A stretch of 64,000 nt of DNA from Salvator merianae (taxonomy: Eukaryota > Chordata > Lepidosauria > Squamata > Teiidae), in contig QVOM02000021.1 in the NCBI GenBank assembly GCA_003586115.2, positions 14,793,953-14,857,952 on the forward strand, written 5' to 3'. The notes below the pieces were generated by a model. The model ran no database searches and was not told the DNA's origin. It saw only the letters and a program-made list of their open reading frames with translations. This document shows, piece by piece, positions 24,635 to 37,039 of the stretch (its first letter is position 1; each line of letters begins with the position of its first letter). The translations under genes were made by a program, and so were the position numbers.

Positions 24635-25066
24635 GGCTCCAGACACCAGCCGAATATTGCGTTAACAGGTGAAATTCAGGAGAAAAGCCCCTCTAGAATT
24701 ATTGCCTGTAGGCTAGACAGCATGGAGACCCACGCTGTGCATGTTTTAGTGGCACACACAACTGGGTATTTTGCTGAGGTGAAACACCTGGAAGTGCATC
24801 AATGTGACCACTGTACATGCACGGCCACCTTTTTCAGTCCCTGCACATACATGGAGACCAGAGCAACAATGGTGGCTCCAGCTACAAGGTAAATGATAGT
24901 GCTATTTGGGGAAAACCCGCCATCAGAGTTGGATTTTCCAGAAATAGGCTACCACCTGCTTTAGGGGGGCTATAGCATAGCTATGGTGGGGCTGCCACAG
25001 ATACGTGTGGCAATCCCACCATAGTAGTGCCATAATGGCACTATATTCCCCCAACTGAATGGAGCC
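24635..25066. mobile_element. non-autonomous DNA element, short copy
   Basis: Second copy of the family at 8934-9472, same order of shared blocks (aacaggtgaaattc, ggtggctccagctacaa, cgccatcagagttggatttt, agcatagctatggtggggct). Ends ggctccagac and gaatggagcc. Confidence 0.65.
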
Positions 25067-26579
25067 TATATATAAAAGGATTTGTTAACTATGTGAAACT
25101 CAAATAATGCACAGTCAAAGTGTATTGGTTGTGTAACACTCACATGGCAAGTGTGAACATCTTATAGTAGATTATACAGAAGCATAACCAAACTCTATAC
25201 AAAGTACTTTTGAGAATAATCTGTGTGGTTGAAAAAAGGTAGAAATGAAATGCCTTTTTGGAGTGATTTGTTAAACTAATAAGGACAGCATGCCACAAAG
25301 ACTATCTGCAAACATCAGGAAAACCTGGCAGTCCTCTGGCCATTGCACTGGGATTGCTAGATGTCCCATTGTGGCCTTCCCAATGCAATGCTAGTTGCAA
25401 CCCACAGAAAATGCATTGCAACACTGTCAAAGGAAATACAGCAGCAGCGCCAGATTTCTCATAATAGCCCTGCTTAGCTGCACATCTGGCAAGGTCCATA
25501 CAAGATGGCTTCACTGGGGACTTCAGCAGCCAAGTGAGGGAGAAAAAAGAATGAGGGAGTCTCTTGGCTGGTCCCCCAGAGTCTCCAGCAAGGCATTCCT
25601 ATTTGCAACTTGCCAGATAAGAAGGTAAGCAAATCTATACTGGGGTTTGCAGTGCACATCTGGCAGGACATGACAAGAAGCCATCCCAGGTTCACCAGAA
25701 TTCTTTAAAAGCAAAGCATCCATTGCCTCTTTCAACATATCAAGTGCAATCAGATGCTAGGGTGGAGAATAAACTGAAAAATGAAATATGAATAAATCTG
25801 AACAATAGCAATAATATAGTTATCCCTCATTTTTTCAGTTTTCAAAATTGTGAATTTTACTTATCCATGTCTGCAGAACATGATTTGCCCATTCATAAAA
25901 ATGATACTCATTTTCAACCTCCCTCATAATTTGCAGGTATTCCTATTCACAGAATTTTCCCTCAACAAAAAACTTGAAAATAACAAGTGCTGACTCTATG
26001 ACATTTGATATGCCTATTTAGTTTTCTGTTCTCCCACTCCTTCGCAGTCAGTCAAGGAAGGTATTCTGTGTCTACTGAGCATGTTCATTTCACTCTGAGT
26101 TATTCTCTTCTACCCCCTCCTAATTTGCTCCTAGTGAGGTTGCAGTTTTTCCAAGTCACCTGAAACTTCCCTCCTCTATCCTAAGAAGAGTTACTTTGCA
26201 ATCAGCATATATTAAAGCAGCTAGCCTTATGCCATTCCAACAGGAATTGCATGTCACACCCATGCAGTTAACCTAAACTTATTAGTTTTGATGGCCAAAC
26301 TGCTGGCACAGATCATAAATCAAGGCAACAGAAGTGGACTAAGCTCTCCATCCAACCCAAGATTGTACATATTTTGTCTCCTTCTTCCTGTTTCTGCCAA
26401 AACTGGTGGAATCTTTGAGGGCCAGAAGGATTTTCTTGGGAGGTGAATGGGGCTTAAACATCTCCATAATGCATGATTGACTTTCATTTGTAACATATTC
26501 TTTCTTAAGTAACTGGGAATAATACATGCAAGACTAGTTATCTTAAAAAGCTTACCATGAGAAGGGTGTTACTTTGGTG

Positions 26580-26697
26580 TTCAGGCTTGTCCAGGGCTAC
26601 CCAGTGAACTTCATGACTGATTAGGGTTCAGCTATGAACCCAACCCAGGTCACCTTTGTCTAGCTTGTTACCTGCTACACCACACTGACCTCTTTGT
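26580..26697 (-). mobile_element. tRNA-type SINE relic
   Basis: Minus orientation: ggctacccagtgaacttcat, then a decayed B-box region and ttacctgctacaccacactg, as in reptile tRNA-headed SINEs. Confidence 0.4.
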
Positions 26698-27636
26698 GAC
26701 TTAGTCATCAATTCTTCTGTATCCTGGGATATTCTCTTTACTGCATGAGTCTATGTCACATACAGAAAACCTGTTTAATAACATTTCCAAATCCTGTTAG
26801 AGTTACCTAACAGATATATATAGAACTTAGTGCTAGTTTTGATACTTCACAAAGTGGTTTTGTGCTGCTGTTCCTGGAGAGATATTCTTTATTTAGCAGG
26901 TGGCATGTTTATCTTTCTAGAGATCATGTCAGCTAGAGTCACAGTCTAAAAGTTTATTAACTGCAAATCTAACTCTGAATGATGGCTGTAGCAGTCCTGC
27001 TGCCTCCACTGAGGTAGTCAAAATGACTTCAGAAAAACACTCAGTAGAGTATGCTATTTACCACAGCAACACGTGTTATTTTGTATCCACACCCCCCCCC
27101 CCAAATTGCCATGTGTAGGGTTCATGCCTCCTAACAGAAGCCCTCAAATCATTTCCTGGCCTGAACTTCATTAGTTAACAGCAGTTGTGGAGGAGGGAGA
27201 TTTCCTGACTCCAGGGAGATATTTATGACATCACAGATGTTCCTTTCTACCTGTCCTCAGTTCCCTCACCAGCCTTTTTGACATTTACAGCTTATTCATA
27301 AACGAACTACTTGGATACACGCCATCCTACTTCACTCTGAGCAAATCTGAGCTCTTGTTGTGATCTGATTCATGCTTCTTCTTTCCTGGATGTGAGACAG
27401 AAGAAGGTTCTTAGTAAATATGGAGTAATGCTCCGCTGGCAATGAGTTGCATGTATAAAGAGGTCATCCCAGATGAAATACAACAGATGGCTTTCCGACC
27501 TCAAACACAGTGGTGTAATAGAGCTAAGCCAATACCTCAAAAAGTTGTCAAGAAACAAGTTATAAAATAACAAGATGTCTAGGGAGAATGAATGTGTAGT
27601 GTGGTCCAACACTATCCTATCCACCAATGGATCTAA

Positions 27637-28113
27637 GGGCTTTAGTGCATATTGCAGGCTATCCTGTACCACAGTAGTCCAAGTCAGATAACCTGGCCCA
27701 CAATGGGCTGGGCTACCCATAGCATGAATAAAGGTTGTTCATTTTGCTGGTGGCCCATCCTGACCCAACTTCAGAGGCTGGGAATGAAAGTTCTCAGGCT
27801 CCAAAGTTGGCAGCTGGGAACCTGTTTTAGCTGGGTCACCAGAAGCAGTGCACTTCCAGTGCCACTTCCAGGTGCTGAGTGAAATGACTCCACATGTGAT
27901 ATACTGGTCCAGAACATGCATCCTGTCTGCACACAGACAGCTGATCTGGTATACCAGGTAGACAGTGTGTGGACTGCTTACAAGTGGTCCATGCTTACAG
28001 TGGGCTATGGAACAATTTTTGCTCTGTAGCCTACTTCGAAGTCCCATCCTGTGCAGTTGAAGTAGTCTAGCTGTCCTGTTGGGTCAGTCTACTGACCCAG
28101 TGTGGACACAGCT
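27637..28113. mobile_element. GGGC-terminal MITE with subterminal hairpin (probable)
   Basis: Left end gggctttagtgcat, right end agtgtggacacagct. A hairpin TGGGTCAGT (28080-28088) / ACTGACCCA (28091-28099) lies 14 nt inside the right end. TAA or TAAG occurs at both borders. Assigned on architecture; no second copy in the window. Confidence 0.45.
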
Positions 28114-28877
28114 TAAGATTTCATAGCAAGTTTAGCAAATCGTATTGTGTTTCTACCCAAGATGAAAAGTGTGGTTGTAGGGCCTCCTGCAGAACATCTT
28201 GCATAGTGATCTTGCACACTGCCTTCTGCTGATTAGTAAATATCTTATTACACGGGGAAACTTTTGCTCTGCAGAAAGATTTTAATCTGACTTTTAATGC
28301 TTGCATCTACTGTAGATTGATATTGTTTTGTTGTAATACTATGAGATTTACTGTTTTCAATCATGAGTTGAGTTAAACAATCTAGCGGAAATGAAAATAA
28401 GTCCACTGGCAAACATGAACATGCAAAGATGAGTGCAATAGGGTAATAAAATCTGATTGAGGAAATCAGCAAATGTAGGAGCTGGAATCTAATTGCTAGT
28501 ATTTGGGCACTACAAACATTGGCTTTTTTTAGACAGTATACTGTTTTGGTAGAAATGTGAAATGAGCAATGACTTGGGGGAACTGGATAACGTGAGTCAC
28601 TCAAAACCCAATAAATTAGTGGCAGCACCTAACTGATATTGGCTTACACAAAGGTTAAACCCGGATAGTATTTGGACTGGCAACAACCAGAAAATTCCAG
28701 GATGTGTAAGCTAGACTGGGAAGTTACAACAATTTTTTACAAAGGCAATCACTTCCATATTGGTGCTAACCCCTCCTACATGCATGTTGTCACTAGGAAT
28801 GGAGCTCAACTTAAGCTTACCTTCAAATCTACTTAGCCTTTGGTGATATCTGGGACAAACTGGAAAGGACTCTGTCC

Positions 28878-28912
28878 CCAGGTTCAGACAGCTACTTGCT
28901 GTCTGAACCTGG
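28878..28912. repeat. perfect 15-bp hairpin
   Basis: ccaggttcagacagc, five-base loop, gctgtctgaacctgg. Isolated; could be the stump of a hairpin-ended MITE. Confidence 0.85.
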
Positions 28913-30261
28913 TCTATCTCACTAAACTGCTGTGATGATAATTTGCAGGGCTGCGAAATCGCAGTCGTGGAGTTGGAAGCAATTACTGGCTTACTGGAGT
29001 GAGAATCGGAGGCAGTAAAAATGTACCAATTCCAAGTAAATGGAAATTGTAATAGAAAGTGTTTTAAAAATTCGCTAGGAAAATGCCATTATCAGTAGAG
29101 GTATCTAAAATTTGCTTAGAAGTACATGGATCCCTCCCCCCAGTTAAACGGCTTTACCATGTGGCAGTTGTAGCCTTGTAGTGGTTAAATTTCTCAGATA
29201 ATAAAAATGATCATATTTACAAATAATTATACATAGAAGAGTCAGAGTCAAGGGTCAGGCGGCTCCACAGCCCTGATAATATGAACATAGTAGGGACAGG
29301 ATAAATTCTATGTATTTTTCTTTGAACACTTTGGAGAAAAGTTGGGGTATAAGTTCTATAGTTCAAATAGATATAAGGAAGAGAAGATGTGAGCTGGAGC
29401 AGAGGTTATAGAATTGCACTGTCAACCTTTTCTCTGGCTAATGAATTAAAATCACCCTAACAAGGCAGCTAGTTCAAACAATTCACAAGCACAAGCTCTT
29501 TTTCAAGGTCTGCACAACGCGTTCAAGAAAGAGAAACCCAACAGAAGCTCACATCCTTGAGGAATAAGAATCTGAATAAGAATGAGAATAAGATCTGGAA
29601 TTGCCTGGTGGTTAGCAAGAATAAATCTTGACATCGTCAGCTTGGGAGAGAGGGGAGAGAAAGAGAAAGCATTTGCATTTGTGGTCTTTAAATGGTAATC
29701 TGAAGTACTCTGTCTGATTGCATTTTCATATTTCAGAGACTCCTTGATTCTCTGCAATTATAATTATGCAGGAGACTGCGGGGAGGGGGAATTATTAGAC
29801 AATCTCAGTAACTCCACCTCCCACAGTTTTGTTTTTGCTAGCGTTGCTGCTACTATTTTATCTAAAAATTACCTCTTTTGTATTTTGGGAACAGCTACAC
29901 AATTTATCCTTCTAACTTGAATCATCAGCCTAATACTACAATATGTAGAGATAACATTCAAATAATAAGTATGTAAAGGCAGTGCAAAATGAAGGAATGT
30001 GAGGAGATTGGCCTAAAATATTTTAAATCTGCAGATTTGTTCCTACAAATGTATGCAGCCAAAGCCTATCCAAAATAACTTGGAAGTCCAGCTGAGTTCC
30101 GTAAAACTGAAGCTGTGTATGCTTGTACTGTATATAAGGGTCCCAAATGACAGACTCTGATTCCTATCAGCACTAGGCAATGTGGTTAATGGGTTATAGT
30201 CAGCTCTCATTTGGAAGACCATTAGTTAACAACCTCTGCCTATTAAAACAGCACAGTATAG

Positions 30262-30650
30262 GGGCATTTTTCCACTTACCATCTTGGAATGTTCAAAATT
30301 AAACATTCCAAGATGGAACAGATTGGCAGCAGGATACCATCATTTGCAGTTTGAATGCTGGTGCCCTGCTGGCATCCTGCGTCATGACAGCGGCCAGGAA
30401 AAATCCAGCCACTGCCATGGTGACCAGGAACTACATGTGACGGTGTAGGTACAGCTGTGCTGCTTGGTGCTTGCACCCAGAAGCAGGTGCAAACACAGTG
30501 TACTGAGAGCAGTCCAGCTGTTCTAGGTACAGCTAGTACAATCTGGAGCAGCTGTCGTCTCCTCCTGATCACCAGGGCCTCCTAGAAATGTGGAAGCACT
30601 TCACTAATGAAAGTCCCTGGTGCTCATTAGTGTCAAGTATGAAAAGGCCC
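30262..30650. mobile_element. GGGCC-terminal MITE with hairpins at both ends
   Basis: Left end gggcatttttccacttacc, right end caagtatgaaaaggccc, flanked on both sides by TAG (3-bp duplication). A 15-bp hairpin (30279-30293 / 30302-30316, CCATCTTGGAATGTT) sits inside the left end and a 9-bp hairpin (30602-30610 / 30624-30632, CACTAATGA) inside the right end. The interior is shared with 39143-39543 and 45377-45776. Non-coding. Confidence 0.8.
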
Positions 30651-31055
30651 TAGGACTGCCACATGAAATCCAAGTCAGAGTTCCTATACAGTTATATTGA
30701 AAAAAATTATATCTGGTGTGCCCTGCATTATGACCTATGAGACCAATGAGCTCCAATGAGGCTTCTTTCTGGAGGCTTCCTCAAAAAATATGCACACAAA
30801 CAAATCAAAAAGAGCACCCGAGAGCCACCCAATGCTTGTCTCAACAGTCACTATTATCTGCTCCTTTGGCTACTCCTGATTCCAAGTACGAAAACCTTGC
30901 CCCACCCCCTGGCAACCATTGCAATGATAGGATTGGATGAACATCCTGCCAATCAACTTCTTGAAGAACCACCCCCCAAAAACAGGGAGAAGGAGCTTTA
31001 ACCTAGAACCTGTGGGTTTCTCCCCTTTAGACTGTATTTGTAAAACTGGTTGTGT

Positions 31056-31780
31056 ATGGGGGTGGTGGAAAGAGACAGTGCTCCAATGTCCATGCTGCTG
31101 CTGCCCCCTTTACAACACTGGCTCCCCTCCACTCTCTGCACTGATTTAAACTAAGCTCTTCCAGAAGAGAGACCTCTGATTTCTTTAATCGCCCCCCCCC
31201 CCCAGCAGACCTCCTCCTAATTTAACCCTCTTTGCTGCTAGTGTCCTGGAGGCTTTCTCTCTCATGGCCATAGCAAATTTACAGGGAACCATGCAGCCCT
31301 CCATCTATCAGATATAACAGCCACTAACGCACACACACACACACACACACACAGGGAAGCACCAGGAAATTCTTTACTCAACTCGCTTTGCATCATTATT
31401 CCATTCAGTCAAAGAGCATGTTTCTGAGAAAGCACAGAGTGACCCCCTGGGGCCAGGATGAAGAGCGCATCTGGACAAGCTTCAACATGCCATGCACTCT
31501 GCGCTTCCTCACAGACATGCTCCTTGACTGATTGGGATAACTATGCAGAGCAGTCTGATTCAGAATTTCCCAACAGCAACCAAGAGGGAGTCTTCCCTGT
31601 CCTCCCCCTTCCAGGGTTAAATTAAGGGGAGATCTGGTGGGAGGGCAATTTAAGAAATCAGAGGTCTTTCTTCTGAAACGGATTTGTTCAAATCAGAGCA
31701 AAGAGAGGAGAGGAAGTGATGTAACAGGGGAAGCAGCAGCACAGACATTGGAGCGCTGTCTCTTCCTGCACCCCCAACAT
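31056..31780. repeat. ~725-bp imperfect inverted repeat
   Basis: Left arm 31056-31441 pairs with right arm 31495-31780. Matching landmarks are ggaaagagacagtgctccaa with its partner near 31749-31770, agagacctctgatttcttta with 31650-31670, ctcctaatttaaccct with 31614-31630 and gtcaaagagcatgtttctga with 31513-31532. The left arm is ~100 bp longer because of extra sequence including a (CA)n run. The loop is about 53 bp. It is a large foldback element or an inverted duplication; no terminus family was recognised. Confidence 0.8.
31330..31352. repeat. (CA)n microsatellite
   Basis: About 11 CA units inside the left arm of the inverted repeat 31056-31780. Confidence 0.95.
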
Positions 31781-33888
31781 TGGGAGAAACATGATTGCCC
31801 ATAGTTATCAATCAAACTGATCAAATTTATTTACCCTCCTTTATTTACCTGTCTTGGTGGGGAAAGCCCCTTGGGAGCCTTGAAGTCAGGCTGAGGAGGG
31901 CAAGTGAAAAGCAGGATTAAAGGCAGAGACAGGTGAGTGAGCTAGCAAGCAAGGAGGGTCGGACAGAAATATCATAGTTTTCAATCTCGCTCTAGAGCAA
32001 GGCATCAGTATCGCAGGACGGGAGCTTCCTATCTCCACATTTGTGCTTTCTTACTTTGCAAAATAACACAACATGGAGGCTTAACAGGGAAGAAGAGAAA
32101 AGGAAGAACAGTGGACTGGGGTAAGGAGGAGGAACAGCAAGTGGGCGGCGGGGGGGCCAATGGCACCACCCCTCTAGGATGCCCACAAGATCCGGCACTG
32201 GACAAGAAGGAAATGGAATCATCCCTCTGCCCACCCAAAAGAGCCTTCTTCAGATCACAGCTTAAAACTTAAACTGATGAGCTGAAACACGGTGAATGCT
32301 GACAAAACCTGGTTAAAGGATAGTTCTTTTGCTGTCACAATAGTCCACAAAAGGTATGGAAATAGATTTTGGGGTGTGAACTCTGAGACTACAAGAAGGG
32401 CTGAAGCAGCTTTAACGTTCAGGTGTGACCATGGCCTTCAACTCTCTGGGAAGAAGGAGATATATCAGCAAAACCCGTGTAGGCGAGGCAGGGCCAAGGG
32501 CAGGGGCAAGGCCTGAGTTAGTCTGCCTACATTCTTTACTCCCTCCTCACCCTATGTGCCAAGGCACGAGCGATTCCTTCAAACTTTTCTTAGATGATGA
32601 TTTGTTACAGTTAAGTGTATCTCCTACAGAATTTCCCTCCAGCTGAAAGAGAGAAAAAAGCCAAAGAACACTGTCACTTGAAGGAATAGGATCAAGATCA
32701 TTAGGAAGCTGAAAAGCCACACTACATTTGTAGGAGGGAATATTTTACATTATAGTTTACTGAAAACAGAAAAGCAAGTAATTAATTTTGTTAACACCTC
32801 TCCACACACAGAAACATTCCATGGTAAGGTCTAGGAGAAATTGCCCAGACAGCTGAAAATTGTTGCATATTTTTCTAATTCACTCTATTGTTGCTTCCAC
32901 AATGTTTGGTCCGGAACCTTATAAGTAGTGCCATTTCAGTTCAGAGATGCTCCAGGTTATGCCATTTTGGCTCCATAATGCTGCACATCATGGCATCTTG
33001 CCCCTCTTTAGAACCAAGACTATTTCTTTTTAAACACAATGTGCATATTACCCTTTTAGCATCCGCAAAATAATCAACAAAAGAAAGAATTCCAGTAAAG
33101 CAGCAAAGAGAATAAGTTTTGACATACAAATTCTACCATTGGAATGCGAATAAATCAAGGAGGAAAAAATGCAGAGGGCATGCCCCGGAACACAGTTGAA
33201 TAAACATTAAAAATAAAATAAAAATAAAGGTGGTCTTGAATGAAGCCCAGTTCTTGATGACTATATCCATGTAGGGGGTTGATGTTTTTTGCAACAATAC
33301 AGAAGTAGCTTGTCCTTATCTTCCTTCAGGGAGATGATGGGGATCATTCCTGGGTCCTTTAATGTGCAAATCAAATATTATACTGGTAGAATCAAGCTCA
33401 CTCTCAACAAACAAACAATACAACAAAACTAAAGAGTCGGGAAAAAATGATGAATGATGTCTTGGAGGATATGATTAGCCACAGTCTGAAGAATGTCCAA
33501 ATATGAAAAACAGAGAGAATTGACAGAGAGGAACACAACCTTGAATTTATATTTTTTTAAAAAATTAGCACATAGGTGTGTTTAATACTGCAGATAATAT
33601 CCACAAATAGTATACTGCATCTCAGGGTTGTAGCTTAACAATATTGGTTAGCCTATTGAAATTCTTACTACATTCTACATGAAATTTCATTATAGTCATT
33701 ATTTCTACAAGCCGTCCTGTAGTCCAAGAAAATGTGGCAAAGTTTGAAAAACCTTTCAGTAAAGCTCAGGTATTTCCTTAGGCAGCACAGAAGCAAGACA
33801 ACATGGGGAAACTTGGTGCCAGGCATTTTATCCTTGATTTAAGCCTCAAAAATCAAGGAAAGTGTGGATGCATGGAGGCGGTACTCAC

Positions 33889-33993
33889 TGTGGCCTGCCA
33901 GATGTTCCTGAATTACAGCTGCAGCATCCAACTCCTGCTGGGTCTGGCATGGAATGCTGGGAGCTGTAGTTCAGGAACATCTGGAGAGCCACA
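33889..33993. mobile_element. palindromic MITE with ACTACAACTCCCA-type arms
   Basis: 105 bp: tgtggcctgccagatgttcc at the left pairs with the complement of ggaacatctggagagccaca at the right. The arms carry gaattacagctgcagcat and its better preserved partner gctgggagctgtagttc. Same family as 52094-52205. Confidence 0.8.
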
Positions 33994-34429
33994 ATTGGTC
34001 ATTCTTGACCTGTACCAAAGAAGGCAGATGCTAAATAATGCACAAATTGCCAAACCATTGAATTAATTTCCCATACAAGTATAGTTTTGCTTAAGATCTT
34101 ACTAAAGATAGATATATAGGCAGAGAAAAATGCTACAGGAATAGACAAGCTTTCAGGAGGTACCACAAGCCCAAATAGCTAATGAAAGATGGATAATGGA
34201 GAAAGGAATATAAAACCAGAAGAAAGTTTACCTTTGCTTCATTGACTAGAGCAAAGTTTTTGATTGCACAGATTGTGCCAGAATGAGGAACTTATCAAGG
34301 CTATTCGGTATGCCCGATTATCTTTCTAAAGAGTCTTTATAATGAGCAGGAAACTACACTAAGAAATGTATTTTGGGAGAATGAATTCAGAACAGGGAAT
34401 GGAGTGAGGAACATATCCCCATCTCTGTT

Positions 34430-34970
34430 AATTAATGCAGTGAATTCATCATAGGAACAGAAAGGAATTAGAAAGAGATGACAGCTGGACTTCAAACTGG
34501 AAGTCAAAACATTAATTTGTGATTTGCAGATTGTGCCATGTTGTTAGCTGGAGGTAAGGAAGATGATGCCAAGATTAGACAAGATTGTGAAAGATAAGGG
34601 CATTTCCACAAAAATAAAGATCAGAATTATTAGAACAATGGTATTTCTTGTGGTAATATACAGCTGGGAAACCTGGATATTGAAACAGAAAAAAGATAGA
34701 TGCATTCAAATTATGGATCTGGATCCAATTACCAAGAATATGGATGGCCAAAATACCAGTCAATCAGTCTTAGACTAAATAAAATGCTACTTTTCCTGTG
34801 AGGCAATGATCAACAAGCAGAAACCCATACTTTGGACATGTAATACAAGTGGACAAATGACTAGAAACAAATGGCTAGCTGAAGGAAGCACAAGGAGAAG
34901 TTTTATGGATGGAATCAAGGAGACTATTGGAATGTCCTTGCAAGAGCTATGAGATCTTGATCATAAGAAC
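34430..34970 (+). mobile_element. BovB (RTE) LINE 3' fragment
   Basis: The frame 34563-34778 encodes MMPRLDKIVKDKGIST and IRTMVFLVVIYSWETW, matching the C-terminal end of BovB RT (family: LDSILKSRDI, KAMVFPVVMYGCESW). Downstream gactattggaatgtccttgc marks the 3' UTR. Stops and shifts make it dead. BovB is well known from squamates and ruminants, with repeated horizontal spread. Confidence 0.75.
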
Positions 34971-34972
34971 AT

Positions 34973-35110
34973 AAGAGAAGCCCTGCTGGATGGGGCCACA
35001 GCCCATCTAGTCCAGCATCCTGTCTCACACAGTGGCCTACCAATTGCTTCTGGGCATTTCCAAACAGAATATAAAGGCAAAATCTTCACCTGCTCTCATC
35101 AAGGTGGTTA
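34973..35110 (-). mobile_element. CR1-type LINE 3' end, reversed
   Basis: Starts ataagaacataagagaagcc and ggatggggccacagcccatc, then tgtctcacacagtggcctac, the reverse complement of the 3' end at 62437-62594. Confidence 0.75.
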
Positions 35111-37015
35111 TACTTAGCATCTTAAAAACAAAAGAAAACATGGAGAGTAAGATGTGAAACATCATTACTGATTGTGTGACATGCCTGTTCAGGCATCAGT
35201 CTTTCCACATTCCCAGCTTTGTGAAGCCGGGATCACACTGAGATAGCCTTAATTCTAATTTTAACTGGCAAAGTGCAGCAATTCAATGTATGTTTGACCA
35301 AAAGTAAGCCTCACTGAGCACACCAAGTAATTTTTTTAGCATAGCAACACCTATATTTAATCCAGCAGCCCAACTTCTTCTTTAATTCTGAAAAATAAAA
35401 TCTTCTCTGTTCAATAAGTTCTTTCATTGGCATTTTCTTATATTATGCTTAAATGACAACATAAAGATCCACTGTATACAATCTGTGTTATATAGGTTTT
35501 TTATTTTTATCAGAACAATGAATAAAATGCTTAAAATATATCCTTCTCGGATAAAAGGATTTCAGCAAGTGTCATGATTTGGGCAATAGATTCAAATGCT
35601 ATTATTATTGTTCACCTTTTCTTAATACACCCTACATCTACTACAGAGATGTCATTTCTGGGAACACTAAATAAAATTAATGTGCCAATTTAATTTATTT
35701 TGAAGGTGAGTAGAATAATTTCACAAGCATTTATAGGCAAGAAACACTTGCCAAATTGATGCATTGCAAACATTCAACAATTCACAACACAACTGAAAAA
35801 AATTAGTGGCCATTTTTTAATGGCTAAATGATAGAGTTGCTATTTAAATGGCAGTCATATGAATGACCACATAGAGTAAGGGAATATTATTTAGTCACCT
35901 TTACATTATAAAAACATACATTTCCTTAAATAACAAACACTTGAACCTTATTCTATTTCTTTAGTACAGGTAACAGTGTATATAGAAAGGTTGTTCTAAA
36001 CACTTTTTAAAAAGTAGTTCTGAACACAGTTCTGAATAGCGGAAATGTGTTTCTTGTTCCATAAGATACCATCTCCCTATCTGGTAATTGCACCTCCTCC
36101 CTTGCTTATTGCTTTTGTTTGTTATTTCTTTATCTGATTTTGATTTACTGGTGATGAAAACATTCCATACTTACTGATTTTAAAACTTGCACTATAACTG
36201 ATTTGCTATGCAGAAGAGCTTAGGAATCACAGCCATTCACAATACTCTAAGCAAAAATATATCACAGAATATTAGTAAGCAGAAGATCCAACCCTATGTC
36301 TGCAAGCCAGTGCTTACTTGGAAGTAAGATGCATTTAACTCATTGGTTCTGTTTCCTGAGTACATGCTACTGCATTGTTAGCACATATAGAATCCTGGGC
36401 ATTCTTACCAAGAAATATACATATGTACTGTTTCCAGCAGCATATTACTTGCTAGCGTGTTAAGGATTGCAGCCTTAACCTTGGGGACACCATTTTAAAA
36501 ACTGCAATAATAGAAACTCATTTCCCTTTGGGATTATAATGTAAAATGATGTTGGGCTGTAGCAGCTGCCTCTAAAAGATGAAGCAGTGTTGTCAGTGAA
36601 AAGGCGTTTCTTAGATTGGATTTGCCTAGCATCCTCCAAATTCCTAGCAGGTAAGTGTTGCCTGAGTTAACATCTGGCCTTTCTCCCTTGATCCTCAGAA
36701 AATAAACAAGGAGACAGATATGCCAAAGGAGGGGAAATTAAACAGAATTTCATTTGCTTGGAGAAGCAGTTTGCACCAAACCATGCCCTCCCCATCTTAA
36801 GCCACAACAGTCCCATGGACATCAGCATCTACACAACAACTGGGCGTCTTCATGTTCTTTTTTGAGAAAGGAAGGAAAAGAAAAGGACCCAAGGCTTCCC
36901 CCATCTCCCTCGGGTGTCTGCACGCCTTCTCTGCTCTCGCGTGCGCGCAGAAACAGTTCCTTGGAGATTTAGGCATGCTCGTGGTTCCACTTCCGTGCGT
37001 TCCCATAATACCAAC

Positions 37016-37039
37016 CTGAATAGGGGCTTCGTGCCTCAT
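37016..37039 (-). CDS. RAB3C: RAB3C coding exon 1 (8 codons)
   Basis: On the minus strand ATG at 37039-37037 opens eight codons reading MRHEAPIQ, then a splice donor CAG|GTTGGT (GT at 37015-37014). This matches the RAB3C-specific N-terminal extension placed before the MASAQD start shared with other RAB3 proteins (from memory, mammalian RAB3C differs at one residue here). The exon ends in phase 0, which joins exon 2 (19005-19232) in frame. The Kozak context has A at -3. The frame stays open upstream for about 100 codons to 37339, but that stretch is GC-rich leader sequence without recognisable protein similarity, so I choose the ATG at 37039. RAB3C is a small GTPase of synaptic and secretory vesicles involved in regulated exocytosis. 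Tiny exons like this are easily missed by gene finders. Confidence 0.9.

Larger units (their letters stand above)
19233..37015 (-). other. RAB3C: RAB3C intron 1 (17.8 kb)
   Basis: Bounded by donor CAG|GTTGGT after exon 1 and acceptor ctacAG before exon 2, phase 0. It is filled with transposable-element pieces listed individually. I see no gene in 19260-20334, 21940-23829, 23934-24634, 25067-26579, 26698-27636, 28114-30261, 30651-31055, 31781-33888, 33994-34429 or 35111-36900. Possible half-copies of the palindromic ACTACAACTCCCA-type element lie near 22425-22460 and 22930-22995. Open frames in this intron (for example 21637-22185 and 22414-22830) overlap repeats or lack any recognisable family. 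Confidence 0.9.
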
